A stretch of 64,000 bases of DNA from Streptomyces sp. NRRL F-525 (GCF_000716605.1 NZ_JNXE01000009.1:62001-126000), one strand, 5' to 3'. Shown: positions 51,494 through 61,212, counted from the stretch's first letter. Translations and numbers: made by a program. Notes: generated by a model from the letters alone, not told the origin.

Positions 51494-52159
51494 CTAACCC
51501 CTGAGCGCGGCCACTGTCTCCTTCGGATTCCATGCTTTTCCACAGCCCCTGACCAGCGGATAACACGCAAGACCGATCACCACGGAGGTGAAATGCCCGA
51601 GATCGGTGAAGGTCCGGCCGGTCGCCAACGGCACCCCGTAGACGGCCAGTACGACCACCAGATACGGGTACCGCCACGGCACCGCGATCCGGTACACCAA
51701 CACGCCCACCACCCCCGCCAGCGCGTAACTCACCCCGATGTCAAGGGTGTTGACCGCGGACTGCGGTGCCACGCCCCTCCTGATCGCCTCCAGCAGCGCG
51801 CCCTCGCTGATCAGCGTGGCCAGCACATGCGCGGCCACAACCACCATCAGCCACCGCGCCGTCCCGAGCCACCGTTCCGCCTGCGCGTGGAACACCGTGT
51901 ACAGCGCCGCGTACGGCAGCCAGCGCCCCCCGTCCATCCACATCGCGCTCGCGAACAGCACCCGCACCGGGTTGTTCGACAGCTCGTGGATGTTGGTGGA
52001 CCGCTGCCGCAGGAACTCCTGCTCGAACTCCGGTGACATGTGATGCATGGCGACCGTGGTGACGAACAGGATCCCCAGCCAGACATACGTGCCGGGGGCA
52101 CTACGCACATACGCCCACACCCTGTGGAGGCCCCGGGTAATTCGCATGAGCCGATTCAC
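51494..52159 (-). CDS. Rhomboid-like membrane protein
   Basis: 221 residues from a GTG with GATACT-N7 upstream; an ATG four codons in is the alternative. Six to seven hydrophobic segments, with the rhomboid-like features GVSYALAGVVGVLVY (possible catalytic Ser region; the canonical GxSG is missing) and LGHFTSVVIGLACYPLV (His). This fits the actinobacterial rhomboid-like family whose proteolytic activity is uncertain. It shares a 22-base divergent promoter with the phosphotransferase gene. Confidence 0.82.
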   Translation of the reverse strand: MNRLMRITRGLHRVWAYVRSAPGTYVWLGILFVTTVAMHHMSPEFEQEFLRQRSTNIHELSNNPVRVLFASAMWMDGGRWLPYAALYTVFHAQAERWLGTARWLMVVVAAHVLATLISEGALLEAIRRGVAPQSAVNTLDIGVSYALAGVVGVLVYRIAVPWRYPYLVVVLAVYGVPLATGRTFTDLGHFTSVVIGLACYPLVRGCGKAWNPKETVAALRG

Positions 52160-52181
52160 GCACGCAAGTATCGTCGGAGGC

Positions 52182-53063
52182 GTGATCGACATCCCGGCCG
52201 CGCTGGCCGCCTCCCAGGCGAGGTTCAACGGGGCGGCCGGACGCGCCTTCGTCGCAGAACTTCCGCAGCGGGCGGCCGGCTTCCTCGACCGCTGGTCACT
52301 ACGGCTCGACGGCCCCTCGATGTACGGCAATTGCGCCCTGGTCCTGCCCGTCCTGCGCACCGACGGCACCCGGGCCGCGCTGAAACTCCAGTACCTCGAC
52401 GAGGAGACGGCGGGCGAGCCGATCGCCCTGCGCACCTGGTCCGGCGACGGTGCCGTACGACTTCTGGAGTACGACGACGGGACCGGCACCCTGCTCCTGG
52501 AACGCCTCGACGCGTCCCGCGCCCTCACGCACGAACCGGACTCCCGCGCCGCAGCCGTCGTGATCGCCCGCCTGCTCGCGCGCCTGACGGCGGTATCCGC
52601 ACCGCCGGAGCTGCGCCAGGACCTCGGCACACTGGCTGCGGCCATGCTGGAACGGGTGCCCGCGGCCCTCCCCCGCCTCTCCGACCCGGCCGACCGACGT
52701 CTGATCGAGGACTGCGCGACGGCGGTGCGCGAGGTCGCGGCCGAGCCCGGCGACCGGCTGCTGCACTGGGACCTGCACTACGACAACGTCCTCGCCGCCG
52801 ACCGTGAGCGCTGGCTGGCCATCGACCCGAAGCCGCTGGCGGGCGACCCCGGGTTCGAGCTCTTCCCCGCGCTGGGCAACCGTTTCGACGCCGACGAAAT
52901 CCGTTGGCGCTTCGACGCGATGACGGACGTGATGGGTCTCGACCGGGCACGGGCGCGGGCCTGGACGCTCGGCCGGGTGCTGCAGAACGCGCTGTGGGCG
53001 ATCGAGGACGGCAGCCCGCCCGCGCCGGATCACCTGGAGATCGCGCGGCGCCTGCGCGACTGA
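52182..53063 (+). CDS. Aminoglycoside phosphotransferase-like (APH(6)-type) kinase
   Basis: 293 residues from a GTG with TATCGT-N7 upstream; an ATG at 52146 would add 12 residues but would overlap the divergent start. The protein-kinase-like fold has the catalytic loop HWDLHYDNVLAADR (D and N as in APHs) and the Mg-binding IDPKPLAGDPGFEL. The closest pattern is streptomycin 6-phosphotransferase, but no antibiotic cluster is nearby, so a housekeeping small-molecule kinase or intrinsic resistance role is equally possible. Confidence 0.88.
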   Translation: MIDIPAALAASQARFNGAAGRAFVAELPQRAAGFLDRWSLRLDGPSMYGNCALVLPVLRTDGTRAALKLQYLDEETAGEPIALRTWSGDGAVRLLEYDDGTGTLLLERLDASRALTHEPDSRAAAVVIARLLARLTAVSAPPELRQDLGTLAAAMLERVPAALPRLSDPADRRLIEDCATAVREVAAEPGDRLLHWDLHYDNVLAADRERWLAIDPKPLAGDPGFELFPALGNRFDADEIRWRFDAMTDVMGLDRARARAWTLGRVLQNALWAIEDGSPPAPDHLEIARRLRD

Positions 53064-53073
53064 CCCGGGGCGC

Positions 53074-54006
53074 CTACGCCCAGGCCGGTGTCCAGGTCTC
53101 CGTGTCGTCGGAGTGACCGGACCCGCCGGCGTCGCGGAGGTGATCGCCGAGAGCGGCCAACGCGGGGTGCCGGTTGTCGCGGTGCCGGAGCAGCGAGTGC
53201 GGGTAGACGGGCGTCGGATGCCGTACGGCGATACGGCGCAGGTCGTGGCCGGCGGGCCAGACCAGGCGGGTCTGCTCGCCGACGAGGGTCGCCAGCGAAG
53301 CCGAACCGGCGATGGTGTCCAGCAGCGGCTCCACCCCGAAGTCGGGGCCGTTGCTCTCGATGGTGAGCCCGAACGCGGCCGCGAGCGCGTCGTAGTACGC
53401 GGCCCACTCGGTGCCGGGCACGAGGCCGGGCATCCAGATCCGGTGCCCGACGAGGTCGGCCGGGGTGACCGTGCGGGCGGCGGCGAGCGGGTGGGCCGGG
53501 CCGGTGAGGAGCTGGACGGGTTCGTCGAAGGCCCGGCTGACCTCGAGGTCGTCGCGGAGCCGTGCGCCGGTCGCCATGACGGCGCGGAAGGACACGTCGA
53601 CCGTGCCGGAGCGGATGGCGTCCACGGCCGCGTCGGCGTCGAAGAGGGTCACGACGTCCAGCTCGACCTCGGGGTGGGCGCGGTGGAAGTCCCGTAGCAG
53701 CGCGGCCGGGGCGAGTCCGCGGCCGATCACGTCGACGCGCAGGGCGCGGTGGCCGGGCCGGACGGAGGCGAAGGCCCGCGCCTCGGCGCGCAGCAGCTCG
53801 CGGGCGTACGGCAGGAACGCCCGCCCGTCGACGGTCAGTTCGGCCCCGCGCGGGGTCCGCGCGAAGAGCCGTACGCCTACGGACCGCTCCAGCGCGGCGA
53901 CCCGCTTGGAGACGGCCTGCTGGGTGACCGACAACTCCGTGGCCGCATGCTGGAAACGGCCCGCGTCCGCGATGGCCACGAAGGTGCGCACAGCGTCGAG
54001 ATCCAC
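53074..54006 (-). CDS. LysR-family transcriptional regulator
   Basis: 310 residues from a GTG with TATCGT-N7 upstream. The N-terminal HTH is VRTFVAIADAGRFQHAATEL then SVTQQAVSKRVAALERSVGV; residues ~90-300 form the periplasmic-binding-like inducer domain with VDVSFRAVMATGARLRDDLE. It is divergent from the MFS-GNAT genes; the intergenic region holds a perfect 7-3-7 inverted repeat (54055-54071) and a palindrome copy. The target is probably the MFS exporter, but the inducer is unknown. Confidence 0.92.
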   Translation of the reverse strand: MDLDAVRTFVAIADAGRFQHAATELSVTQQAVSKRVAALERSVGVRLFARTPRGAELTVDGRAFLPYARELLRAEARAFASVRPGHRALRVDVIGRGLAPAALLRDFHRAHPEVELDVVTLFDADAAVDAIRSGTVDVSFRAVMATGARLRDDLEVSRAFDEPVQLLTGPAHPLAAARTVTPADLVGHRIWMPGLVPGTEWAAYYDALAAAFGLTIESNGPDFGVEPLLDTIAGSASLATLVGEQTRLVWPAGHDLRRIAVRHPTPVYPHSLLRHRDNRHPALAALGDHLRDAGGSGHSDDTETWTPAWA

Positions 54007-54054
54007 GTCGGCGACGATACTGGCGGCCACTGACAATCGCCGTTCATCAGCGGG

Positions 54055-54071
54055 GACAACCAGGGGTTGTC
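54055..54071. promoter_or_regulatory. Inverted repeat, probable LysR operator
   Basis: GACAACC (54055-54061), AGG, GGTTGTC (54065-54071): a perfect 7-bp dyad 49 bases upstream of the LysR start, with a half-site GTTGTTTGATC shortly downstream. Location and shape fit a LysR recognition site. Confidence 0.62.
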
Positions 54072-54164
54072 GCTCCCCGGCGAGTCGGTTGTTTGATCTC
54101 GGCGTGCGGCACTCGCTTGGATGCCGGTGGCCGACGTCGTGACCGCGGCCGGCGGGTAGGTGTC

Positions 54165-54210
54165 CCGGAAAAAGTGTGTCAGTTTCGCGGAAAGTGTCAC
54201 ACTTTTCCGG
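54165..54210. repeat. AT-rich palindrome, copy 3 (before the MFS gene)
   Basis: CCGGAAAAAGTGTGTCAGTT, centre TCGCG, GAAAGTGTCACACTTTTCCGG: near-perfect except one pair (GTCAG versus GTCAC). It ends 16 bases before the MFS ATG, directly ahead of AGAGGGTGGGG. Because the gene to its left is divergent, no transcript needs to end here, so a terminator role is unlikely for this copy. Confidence 0.85.
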
Positions 54211-54226
54211 AGAGGGTGGGGCGGGG

Positions 54227-55477
54227 ATGGCGGGGAGACGCGCGCTGGGGCGCCGGTTCGGGTGGCTGTGGGCGTCGTTCGCGGTCAGCTCGTACGGCAC
54301 CGGGCTCGGGTTCGGCGCGTTCTCCTTCATGGCGATCCTCGTGCTGCACTCCGGGCCGACCCAGGTCGCGGTGCTCGCCGCGTCGGGGCGGGCGGTGGGC
54401 GCCCTGGTCGCCGTACCGCTGGGGCCGTGGGTGGAGTTCCGCCGCAAGCGGCCGGTGATGATCGCGATGGACCTGACCCGGTTCGGGGCGCTGCTGACCG
54501 TCCCCGTCGCGTTCGCGCTCGGGCTGCTCACCTTCGCCCAGCTCCTCGTGGTCTCGGTCGTCGTCGCCGCGGCGAACATCGCGTTCAACGCGGCGAGCGG
54601 CTCGTACCTGAAGGCGCTGGTGCCGCGGGAGGACCTGCTGGTCGCGAACTCCCGCTTCGAGTCGACGACTTGGACGTCGACGATGCTCGGGCCGCCGCTC
54701 GGCGGGGTCGCGATCGGACTGTTCGGCCCGGTGACGACGGTGGTGGCCGACGCGGTCAGCCATCTGCTCTCGGCGCTCGGCATCCGTGCCATCGGCGGGA
54801 CGGAACCGCGCCCCGAGCGCAGCGGCGGGCCCCGGCTGCGCGCGGGCGACCTGCTCGACGGCTGGCGCTACATCCTCGCCCACCCCACCCTGCGCCCGCT
54901 GCTCCTCAACGCGATGACGGTCAACGGCCTGATCATGGCCGCCGAGCCGCTGCTCGCCGTACTCCTGCTGGGTCATCTCGGCTTCTCCCCGTGGCAGTAC
55001 GCCCTCGCGCTCGCGGCCTCCTCCGGCGCCGGGGGCTTCGTCGGCTCCCGCCTCGCGCGCCCGCTGGCGGCCCGGTTCGGGCAGCGCAGGGTGATGCTGG
55101 TCTCCGGGACACTGCGCGCGTGCTGGCCGATCGGCCTGGCGTTCGTCCGCCCCGGAGTCCCCGGGATGCTCCTCGTCACGGGCGTCCAACTCGGCCTGGT
55201 GACCTGCATCGGCGTCTTCAACCCCCTCCTGGCCACCGCCCGCCTCGAACACACGGCCCCCGACCGGGTCGCCCGCACCCTGACCGCCTGGTCGATCAGC
55301 ACGAGTACGGCGATCGCGGCGACGACGGCGGCGTGGGGTGTGCTGGCGGCGGCCACCGGCCCCCGTACGGCGATCGCGATCGCGGGGGTGCTGCTGCTGG
55401 CGAGCCCGCTGCTGCTGCCGCGCAGGGAACACGCCGAGCAGGGCAGGGACCCGAGCCCGTCTACCCTCTCCGCATGA
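54227..55477 (+). CDS. MFS transporter, 12-segment type
   Basis: 416 residues; N-terminal GRRFGWLWASFAVSSYGTGL and about 12 hydrophobic segments, with RKRPVMIAMDLTRFGALLTV as the loop-2-3 region. It resembles the enterobactin/MdfA-like bacterial exporters (MFS_3 family). AGAGGGTGGGG gives a serviceable ribosome site. The start of the GNAT gene overlaps its stop (ATGA), and the LysR gene is divergent, making a LysR-MFS-GNAT resistance-type unit. Confidence 0.92.
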   Translation: MAGRRALGRRFGWLWASFAVSSYGTGLGFGAFSFMAILVLHSGPTQVAVLAASGRAVGALVAVPLGPWVEFRRKRPVMIAMDLTRFGALLTVPVAFALGLLTFAQLLVVSVVVAAANIAFNAASGSYLKALVPREDLLVANSRFESTTWTSTMLGPPLGGVAIGLFGPVTTVVADAVSHLLSALGIRAIGGTEPRPERSGGPRLRAGDLLDGWRYILAHPTLRPLLLNAMTVNGLIMAAEPLLAVLLLGHLGFSPWQYALALAASSGAGGFVGSRLARPLAARFGQRRVMLVSGTLRACWPIGLAFVRPGVPGMLLVTGVQLGLVTCIGVFNPLLATARLEHTAPDRVARTLTAWSISTSTAIAATTAAWGVLAAATGPRTAIAIAGVLLLASPLLLPRREHAEQGRDPSPSTLSA

Positions 55478-55953
55478 TTCGCACCGCGACCCCCACCGAC
55501 ATCCCCGTCATCCACGCCCTGATCCGCGAACTCGCCGCCTACGAAAAGGAACCCCAGGAGGCGAGGGCGACCCCGGAACAGCTGCACGAGGCCCTCTTCG
55601 GCGAACACCCCGGCGCCTACGCCCACATCGCGACCGACGACACCACCGGCGAACCGATCGGCTTCGCGCTGTGGTTTCTCAACTTCTCGACCTGGCGTGG
55701 CGTCCACGGCATCTACCTGGAGGACCTCTACGTCCGCCCCACCGCCCGCGGCACCGGCCACGGCAAGGCCCTCCTCACGGAACTCGCCCGCATCTGCGTC
55801 GCCCGCGGCTACGAACGCCTGGAGTGGTCCGTCCTCGACTGGAACCGCCCCTCGATCGACTTCTACGAGGCGCTGGGCGCCCGCCCGCAGGACGAGTGGA
55901 CGGTGTACCGGCTGACGGACGGGGCGTTGAGACAGCTGGGCGGGCGCGAGTGA
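55474..55953 (+). CDS. GNAT N-acetyltransferase, diamine/amino-substrate type
   Basis: 159 residues, MIRTATPTDIPVIHALIREL to RLTDGALRQLGGRE. The GNAT marks are LEDLYVRPTARGTGHGKALL (acetyl-CoA binding) and GYERLEWSVLDWNRPSIDFY followed by EALGARP, typical of the spermidine/spermine-like acetyltransferase family. Coupled by ATGA overlap to the MFS exporter, suggesting that the pair acetylates and exports a small amine, inferred from context. Confidence 0.92.
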   Translation: MIRTATPTDIPVIHALIRELAAYEKEPQEARATPEQLHEALFGEHPGAYAHIATDDTTGEPIGFALWFLNFSTWRGVHGIYLEDLYVRPTARGTGHGKALLTELARICVARGYERLEWSVLDWNRPSIDFYEALGARPQDEWTVYRLTDGALRQLGGRE

Positions 55954-56063
55954 CCGGCGGTCCACCTGCCCACCTGCCCGACTGGGCGTCTGTGGCCGGG
56001 AGTTGAGGGCCGACGGCGAAAATTGGGGCGCACGATCATGGGGAGACTGGGCAGGGTCGGGGC

Positions 56064-57104
56064 ATGAGCTTCACAAATATGCCAACTTTTTTACCGGGCC
56101 TCGAACTCTCCCGCCGTTTCTACACAGAAGCCGTCCGCCCCCTCCTGGAGGACGCGGCCCCCGACATCCCGCACTCCGCCGCCCGCATCGGCAGCGGCTC
56201 CGAGGTCCTCGGCTACGACACCCCCCGCTCGACGGACCACGAATGGGGCCCGCGTCTCCAGCTCTTCCTCCGTCCCCGGGACGTCCCCCGCCACGCGGGC
56301 CGCATCAGACACCACCTCGCCGAGCACCTCCCGAAGACCTTCCACGGCTACCCGACGAACTTCGCCCCGACGACGGACGGCGAAGTCCGCGTCATGCGCA
56401 CCACCACCGGCCCGGTCCACCACAGGGTCGAAGTAACCCACACCACGGCGTGGTTCGAGGCGACGCTCGGCTTCGACCCGACGCACGACATCACCACGGC
56501 GGACTGGCTGACGCCCCCCACCCAGCTCCTGGCCGAGGTCACGGGCGGCGCGGTCTTCCACGACGGCCTGCACGAACTGGGCCCCCTGCGCCACACCCTC
56601 GGCTGGTACCCCCGGGACGTCTGGCTCCACGTCCTGGCCCGCCAGTGGAACCACATCTCCCAGGAGGAGGCCTTCGTGGGCCGCTGCGGCGAGGTCGGCG
56701 ACGAACTCGGCTCGGCGACAATCGCCGCGGGCCTGACCCAGACCCTGATGCGCCTGTGCCTCCTGATGGACCGCCGCTACCCCCCGTACAACAAATGGCT
56801 GGGCACGGCCTTCGCCCGCACGACGGCCGGCCACCGCCTGATCCCGGTCCTGACGGCCGCCCTCGCGGCGACGGACTGGCACACGAGGGAGAAACACCTC
56901 GCCTACGCCTACGAAGCGGTGGCCGGCATCCACAACCAACTGAACCTGACCGACCGCGTGGACCCCACCACCCGCCCGTACCACTCCAGACCCTTCCGGG
57001 TCCTCCACGCCGACCGCTTCACCAAGGCCCTCACGTCCCGCATCACGGACCCGACGCTGAGGGAACTCCCGGACGCCGTACGAAAGCCCCTGTCACCAGG
57101 GTGA
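56064..57104 (+). CDS. DUF4037 domain protein (nucleotidyltransferase-like)
   Basis: 346 residues. The N-terminal part has the GSGSE nucleotidyltransferase-like motif in ARIGSGSEVLGYDTPRSTDH, and a DHEWGPRLQLFL metal-like segment, both features of DUF4037 proteins. The middle and C-terminal parts contain YPRDVWLHVLARQWNHISQE and a RDVWLHVL helix; the last ~100 residues are all-helical. The substrate is unknown. Its TGA stop lies immediately beside the stop of the convergent XRE gene (TGATCA). Confidence 0.85.
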   Translation: MSFTNMPTFLPGLELSRRFYTEAVRPLLEDAAPDIPHSAARIGSGSEVLGYDTPRSTDHEWGPRLQLFLRPRDVPRHAGRIRHHLAEHLPKTFHGYPTNFAPTTDGEVRVMRTTTGPVHHRVEVTHTTAWFEATLGFDPTHDITTADWLTPPTQLLAEVTGGAVFHDGLHELGPLRHTLGWYPRDVWLHVLARQWNHISQEEAFVGRCGEVGDELGSATIAAGLTQTLMRLCLLMDRRYPPYNKWLGTAFARTTAGHRLIPVLTAALAATDWHTREKHLAYAYEAVAGIHNQLNLTDRVDPTTRPYHSRPFRVLHADRFTKALTSRITDPTLRELPDAVRKPLSPG

Positions 57105-57353
57105 TCAGGGCGGTCCGGGGCGGTGGCTGAGCAGGTCCCCCGGCTGGCACTGGAGGACTTCGCAGATCCGGGTGAGGGTGGTGAACCGGATCGCCTTGGC
57201 GCGTCCGTTCTTGAGGACGGACAGGTTGACGTTGGTCACGCCGACGCGGTGGGCGAGTTCGGTGAGGGTCATACCGCGCTCGCTGAGGAGCCGGTCGAGG
57301 TGCACCTCGATGTCGTGCCCCTCGTGGCCCTCGTGATCGTCGTCCGCGGCCAT
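57105..57353 (-). CDS. XRE/YozG-type HTH regulator, partner of DUF2975
   Basis: 82 residues. An acidic, His-rich N-terminus (HEGHEGHDIEVHLDRLL) precedes a single HTH: GMTLTELAHRVGVTNVNLSV, LKNGRAKAIRFTTLTRICEV and QCQPGDLL, as in the YozG-like family always found next to DUF2975 membrane proteins. The ATG overlaps the stop of that gene (TGATG). It probably binds the strong operator upstream of the pair. Confidence 0.92.
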   Translation of the reverse strand: MAADDDHEGHEGHDIEVHLDRLLSERGMTLTELAHRVGVTNVNLSVLKNGRAKAIRFTTLTRICEVLQCQPGDLLSHRPGPP

Positions 57354-57967
57354 CAGACGACCCCTTCGAGGTCCTCGCGCATGGACGCGCCCGCGAGGGT
57401 GATCCGGGCGAAGGTGAGCAGGCCGAGACCGGTCAGTACGGCCAGATAAGGGGTCGACCACAGGCCCAGCCAGGCACCGGCCGTGAACTCCGCGGACTTG
57501 GCGAGTTCCGCGAGCAGGGCCGCTCTGGCGTTGGCCTCGACGATCTCGACGACCAGGCTCCCCAGCAGCAGCCACCAGCCCAGCCGACGGAACCGGGCCG
57601 CGGTCCGAACGGTGTGGATGCCGTCCCGCGCCGCTCCCTGCAGCAGCCGGTGCAGCAGGAAGAGACCGCTGATCAGCAACAGCGTCGAGGGCAGCGTCCC
57701 GAGCGCGTCGAGGAGACGGAGCTGTGCGTCCGGGTTCTCGGCGCAGTAGCGGGGCACGGAGCCGACCCGCACACCACTCTCGGGAAGAAAGCCGCCGGGG
57801 ACGGTCGAGCTGCTGCCGGAATCATCGGTGACACAGACACTGACGCCTCCCCAACTGCCCCGAACCACACTGAAGACCACCCCCGCCGTCAGCAGCGCCA
57901 GCAGAACACGCAGGACGACGGACACGACCGTGGCCATGGGTTCGAGCATCTTCCGGTCCTCGGGCAT
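57353..57967 (-). CDS. DUF2975 membrane protein
   Basis: 204 residues from the ATG with GAGGTG 6 bases upstream. Four hydrophobic segments (LRVLLALLTAGVVFSVV, LGTLPSTLLLISGLFLLHRL, FRRLGWWLLLGSLVVEIV, WSTPYLAVLTGLGLLTFARI) with a Cys-containing extracytoplasmic loop (VCVTDD and YCAEN). DUF2975 proteins occur as operon partners of YozG-type HTH proteins; some are exported-peptide or stress sensors, but the role is unproven. First gene of the pair, downstream of the operator at 57982-58030. Confidence 0.9.
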   Translation of the reverse strand: MPEDRKMLEPMATVVSVVLRVLLALLTAGVVFSVVRGSWGGVSVCVTDDSGSSSTVPGGFLPESGVRVGSVPRYCAENPDAQLRLLDALGTLPSTLLLISGLFLLHRLLQGAARDGIHTVRTAARFRRLGWWLLLGSLVVEIVEANARAALLAELAKSAEFTAGAWLGLWSTPYLAVLTGLGLLTFARITLAGASMREDLEGVV

Positions 57968-57981
57968 GTCACGCACCTCGC

Positions 57982-58030
57982 TTATCGTTTGTCGATGTTA
58001 TCGATTTTCGATGCTATCGATAAACGATAG
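57982..58030. promoter_or_regulatory. Multi-repeat operator ahead of the DUF2975-XRE pair
   Basis: On the plus strand TATCGTTTGTCGAT and ATCGATAAACGATA form 14-base arms (one mismatch) around nested TATCGA and TCGATG repeats, so about four TCGAT/ATCGA half-sites lie within 49 bases. It is directly upstream of the DUF2975 gene and AT-rich, the expected position for autoregulation by the XRE partner. Confidence 0.8.
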
Positions 58031-58214
58031 ATCAGGCGAAGGGGGTGACACAAGGGGCCCGGGCGAGCAGACGACCGTGCCCGGGTGACGCGCTCTCACG
58101 CCGCAGGGGAAGGCAGGCACACGGCAGAACCTCTGGCCTGACGCGCCAGCAGAAACAAGGTCACGGCATGCAAAAGGTCCAGGTCAGATGGGTGTCCGAC
58201 CTGGACCTTGACTG

Positions 58215-58288
58215 AGCCCCCTGTCGGATTCGAACCGACGACCTACGCATTACAAGTGCGTTGCTCTGGCCAACTGAGCTAAGGAGGC
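58215..58288 (-). tRNA. tRNA-Thr, anticodon UGU
   Basis: 74 bases on the minus strand, GCCTCCTTAGCTCAGTTGGC at the 5' end and a 7-bp acceptor stem. The anticodon loop reads ACUUGUAAU (UGU), the T loop GGTTCGAATCC is canonical and the discriminator base is U. The 3' CCA is not encoded. It reads threonine codons ACA and, by wobble, ACG. Confidence 0.97.
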
Positions 58289-58513
58289 CTGCGTGTGCGC
58301 GGCGGCGCGCGCGATCACGTGCCCGTGCAGTGTACCCAGGTCCCCGCACCCCCCTGTCGAAAATTTCCTCGAAGTTCACATGGGTCCAGGTACTGACAGA
58401 CCAGGCAAACGCCAGGTACTGTCCTGACCCAGTTCACTCGCGTGGACTACACCACCACCTTCCTACAACGGATCGTCCGGCACGTTCCTGCCGGTAGAAG
58501 GGGGCCCTTCACC

Positions 58514-59650
<1,137 letters not shown>

Positions 59651-59700
59651 CCGGGCATCACCGGCTGATCAGGTCTCACCGACTGATCAAACGTTCCCAG

Positions 59701-59732
59701 GAAGGGCCCCGCGGATCGCCGCGGGGCCCTTC
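59701..59732 (+). terminator. Terminator of msiK
   Basis: GAAGGGCCCCGCGG (59701-59714), loop ATCG, CCGCGGGGCCCTTC (59719-59732): a perfect 14-bp stem, 51 bases after the msiK stop. Confidence 0.94.
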
Positions 59733-59892
59733 CCGTTGCCCGCGGACGCCCGACCGTGTCGACAAATACCCCGGCAGAGCGGTCATTTCGAGCAGCGTTC
59801 GTCAACCCCCTACCCAATCCGAGGCACCAATCCATCCCCCGAATTGGTGACTAAATGTCGCCAAATCATTACCGGACGCTACCCTCACACGC

Positions 59893-60348
59893 GTGAAGCA
59901 CTCCAATAACCAACAGCCGCGACGCGGCCGGGGCCCCGCCCGCCGGGTCGGCCGCACGCTCGCCCTCGTCCTGCCCGTCGTCATGGTGCTCTCCGGGACC
60001 CTCGCGGTCACCCGGGTCAACTGGTCGGGGAGCCCCTCCAGCTCGATGCTCACCGCGACGGACGTCACGGCGGCCGGAGCCTCCTCGCGGGCCGCCGCAC
60101 GCGCCCCGCAGGACATCCTGCGCGACCAGCTCATGACCGAGCTCCAGGACAAGAACCCCGGCGTCGTCCTGACGCACCTCCAGGAGGCGGTGAACGGCCA
60201 CCCGTCGCTCGCCACGCACTGCACCTCCATCGCCCGCGCACTGGGCCGCGCCGCGGTCCGTATCTACGGCGCCGCCCGCGCCCAGTCCTACGCCCGCCCC
60301 GTGTGCGACACCTCGTTCGCCTCCGGGGTCATGGCCGCGCACAGCTGA
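59893..60348 (+). CDS. Secreted or membrane-anchored small protein of unknown function
   Basis: 151 residues from a GTG preceded by TACCCT-N7 (leaderless). A basic N-terminus (RRGRGPARRVGRT) is followed by one hydrophobic segment (LALVLPVVMVLSGTLAV) and an extracytoplasmic part of about 115 residues that is helical and contains two Cys (HCTSIA and PVCDTSF) possibly forming a disulfide. It resembles small streptomycete secreted proteins; no family is recognised. Confidence 0.78.
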   Translation: MKHSNNQQPRRGRGPARRVGRTLALVLPVVMVLSGTLAVTRVNWSGSPSSSMLTATDVTAAGASSRAAARAPQDILRDQLMTELQDKNPGVVLTHLQEAVNGHPSLATHCTSIARALGRAAVRIYGAARAQSYARPVCDTSFASGVMAAHS

Positions 60349-60444
60349 CCGGAGCCGGTGCCCGGAGTAGGAGGTCGGTAACGGCTGATTAAGGAACGGT
60401 TGCAGCCGAAAGATGCGGTGGGGCCGCCACGTACAGTTCGGGTC

Positions 60445-61176
60445 ATGACCGATCCGAACGCCGCGTCGCGCCCCACCCAAGCCGTGATCCTGGCCGGTGG
60501 CCAGGGATCCCGGCTGCGCCCGTACACCGACGACCGGCCCAAGCCGATGGTCGAGATCCCCGGCACGGGGACTCCGATCATCGGCCATCAGCTCGTCTGG
60601 CTCGCCGAGGAGGGCGTGACCGACGTCGTCGTCAGCTGCGGGCATCTCGCCGAGGTGCTGCAGGACTGGCTGAAGTCGGCCGATCTGCCGGTCGAGGTGA
60701 CCACGGTCGTCGAGACGGAGCCGCTGGGGCGTGGAGGTGGGCTCAAGTACGCCGCCGCGCATCTGCCGCGGCCTGACAGCGCGTGGTACGCCACGAACGG
60801 GGACATCTGGACCCGGTTCTCGCTGCGCGACATGGCCGACTTCCACACCGAGCGGGATGCGGTCGCCACGATTGCGTTGGCTCGGCCGCGGATTCCCTGG
60901 GGGGCCGTACAGACCGACGGGTTCGGGCGGGTCACTGACTTCATCGAGTCGCCGCCTACGCAGTACGCGATCAATGCGGGGGTGTACGTCTTCTCGCCCG
61001 AGTTCGCCGGGTTGTTGCCGGAGCGGGGGGATCACGAGCGGACGACGTTCCCTCACCTCGCGCGTGAGCGGCGGTTGGCCGGGTTCCCGATTCCGCAGGG
61101 GGCTTACTGGCGGGCCATCGATACCGCGAAGGATCTCCGGGAAGCCGCCAAGGAGCTTGCTGCGCTAGGGCGTTGA
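60445..61176 (+). CDS. Sugar-phosphate nucleotidyltransferase
   Basis: 243 residues. The pyrophosphorylase signature is AVILAGGQGSRLRPYTDDRP followed by KPMVEIPG, with TNGDIWTRFSL (Asp for the metal) and INAGVYVFSPEFAGL. It would form a nucleotide-activated sugar (for example a mannose- or glucose-1-phosphate uridylyl/guanylyl enzyme); specificity cannot be deduced. TACAGT-N7 before the ATG suggests a leaderless message. Confidence 0.92.
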   Translation: MTDPNAASRPTQAVILAGGQGSRLRPYTDDRPKPMVEIPGTGTPIIGHQLVWLAEEGVTDVVVSCGHLAEVLQDWLKSADLPVEVTTVVETEPLGRGGGLKYAAAHLPRPDSAWYATNGDIWTRFSLRDMADFHTERDAVATIALARPRIPWGAVQTDGFGRVTDFIESPPTQYAINAGVYVFSPEFAGLLPERGDHERTTFPHLARERRLAGFPIPQGAYWRAIDTAKDLREAAKELAALGR

Positions 61177-61212
61177 CGGTCAGTCAGGTTGTGTTTTGAG
61201 TGCCGGTCCGCT

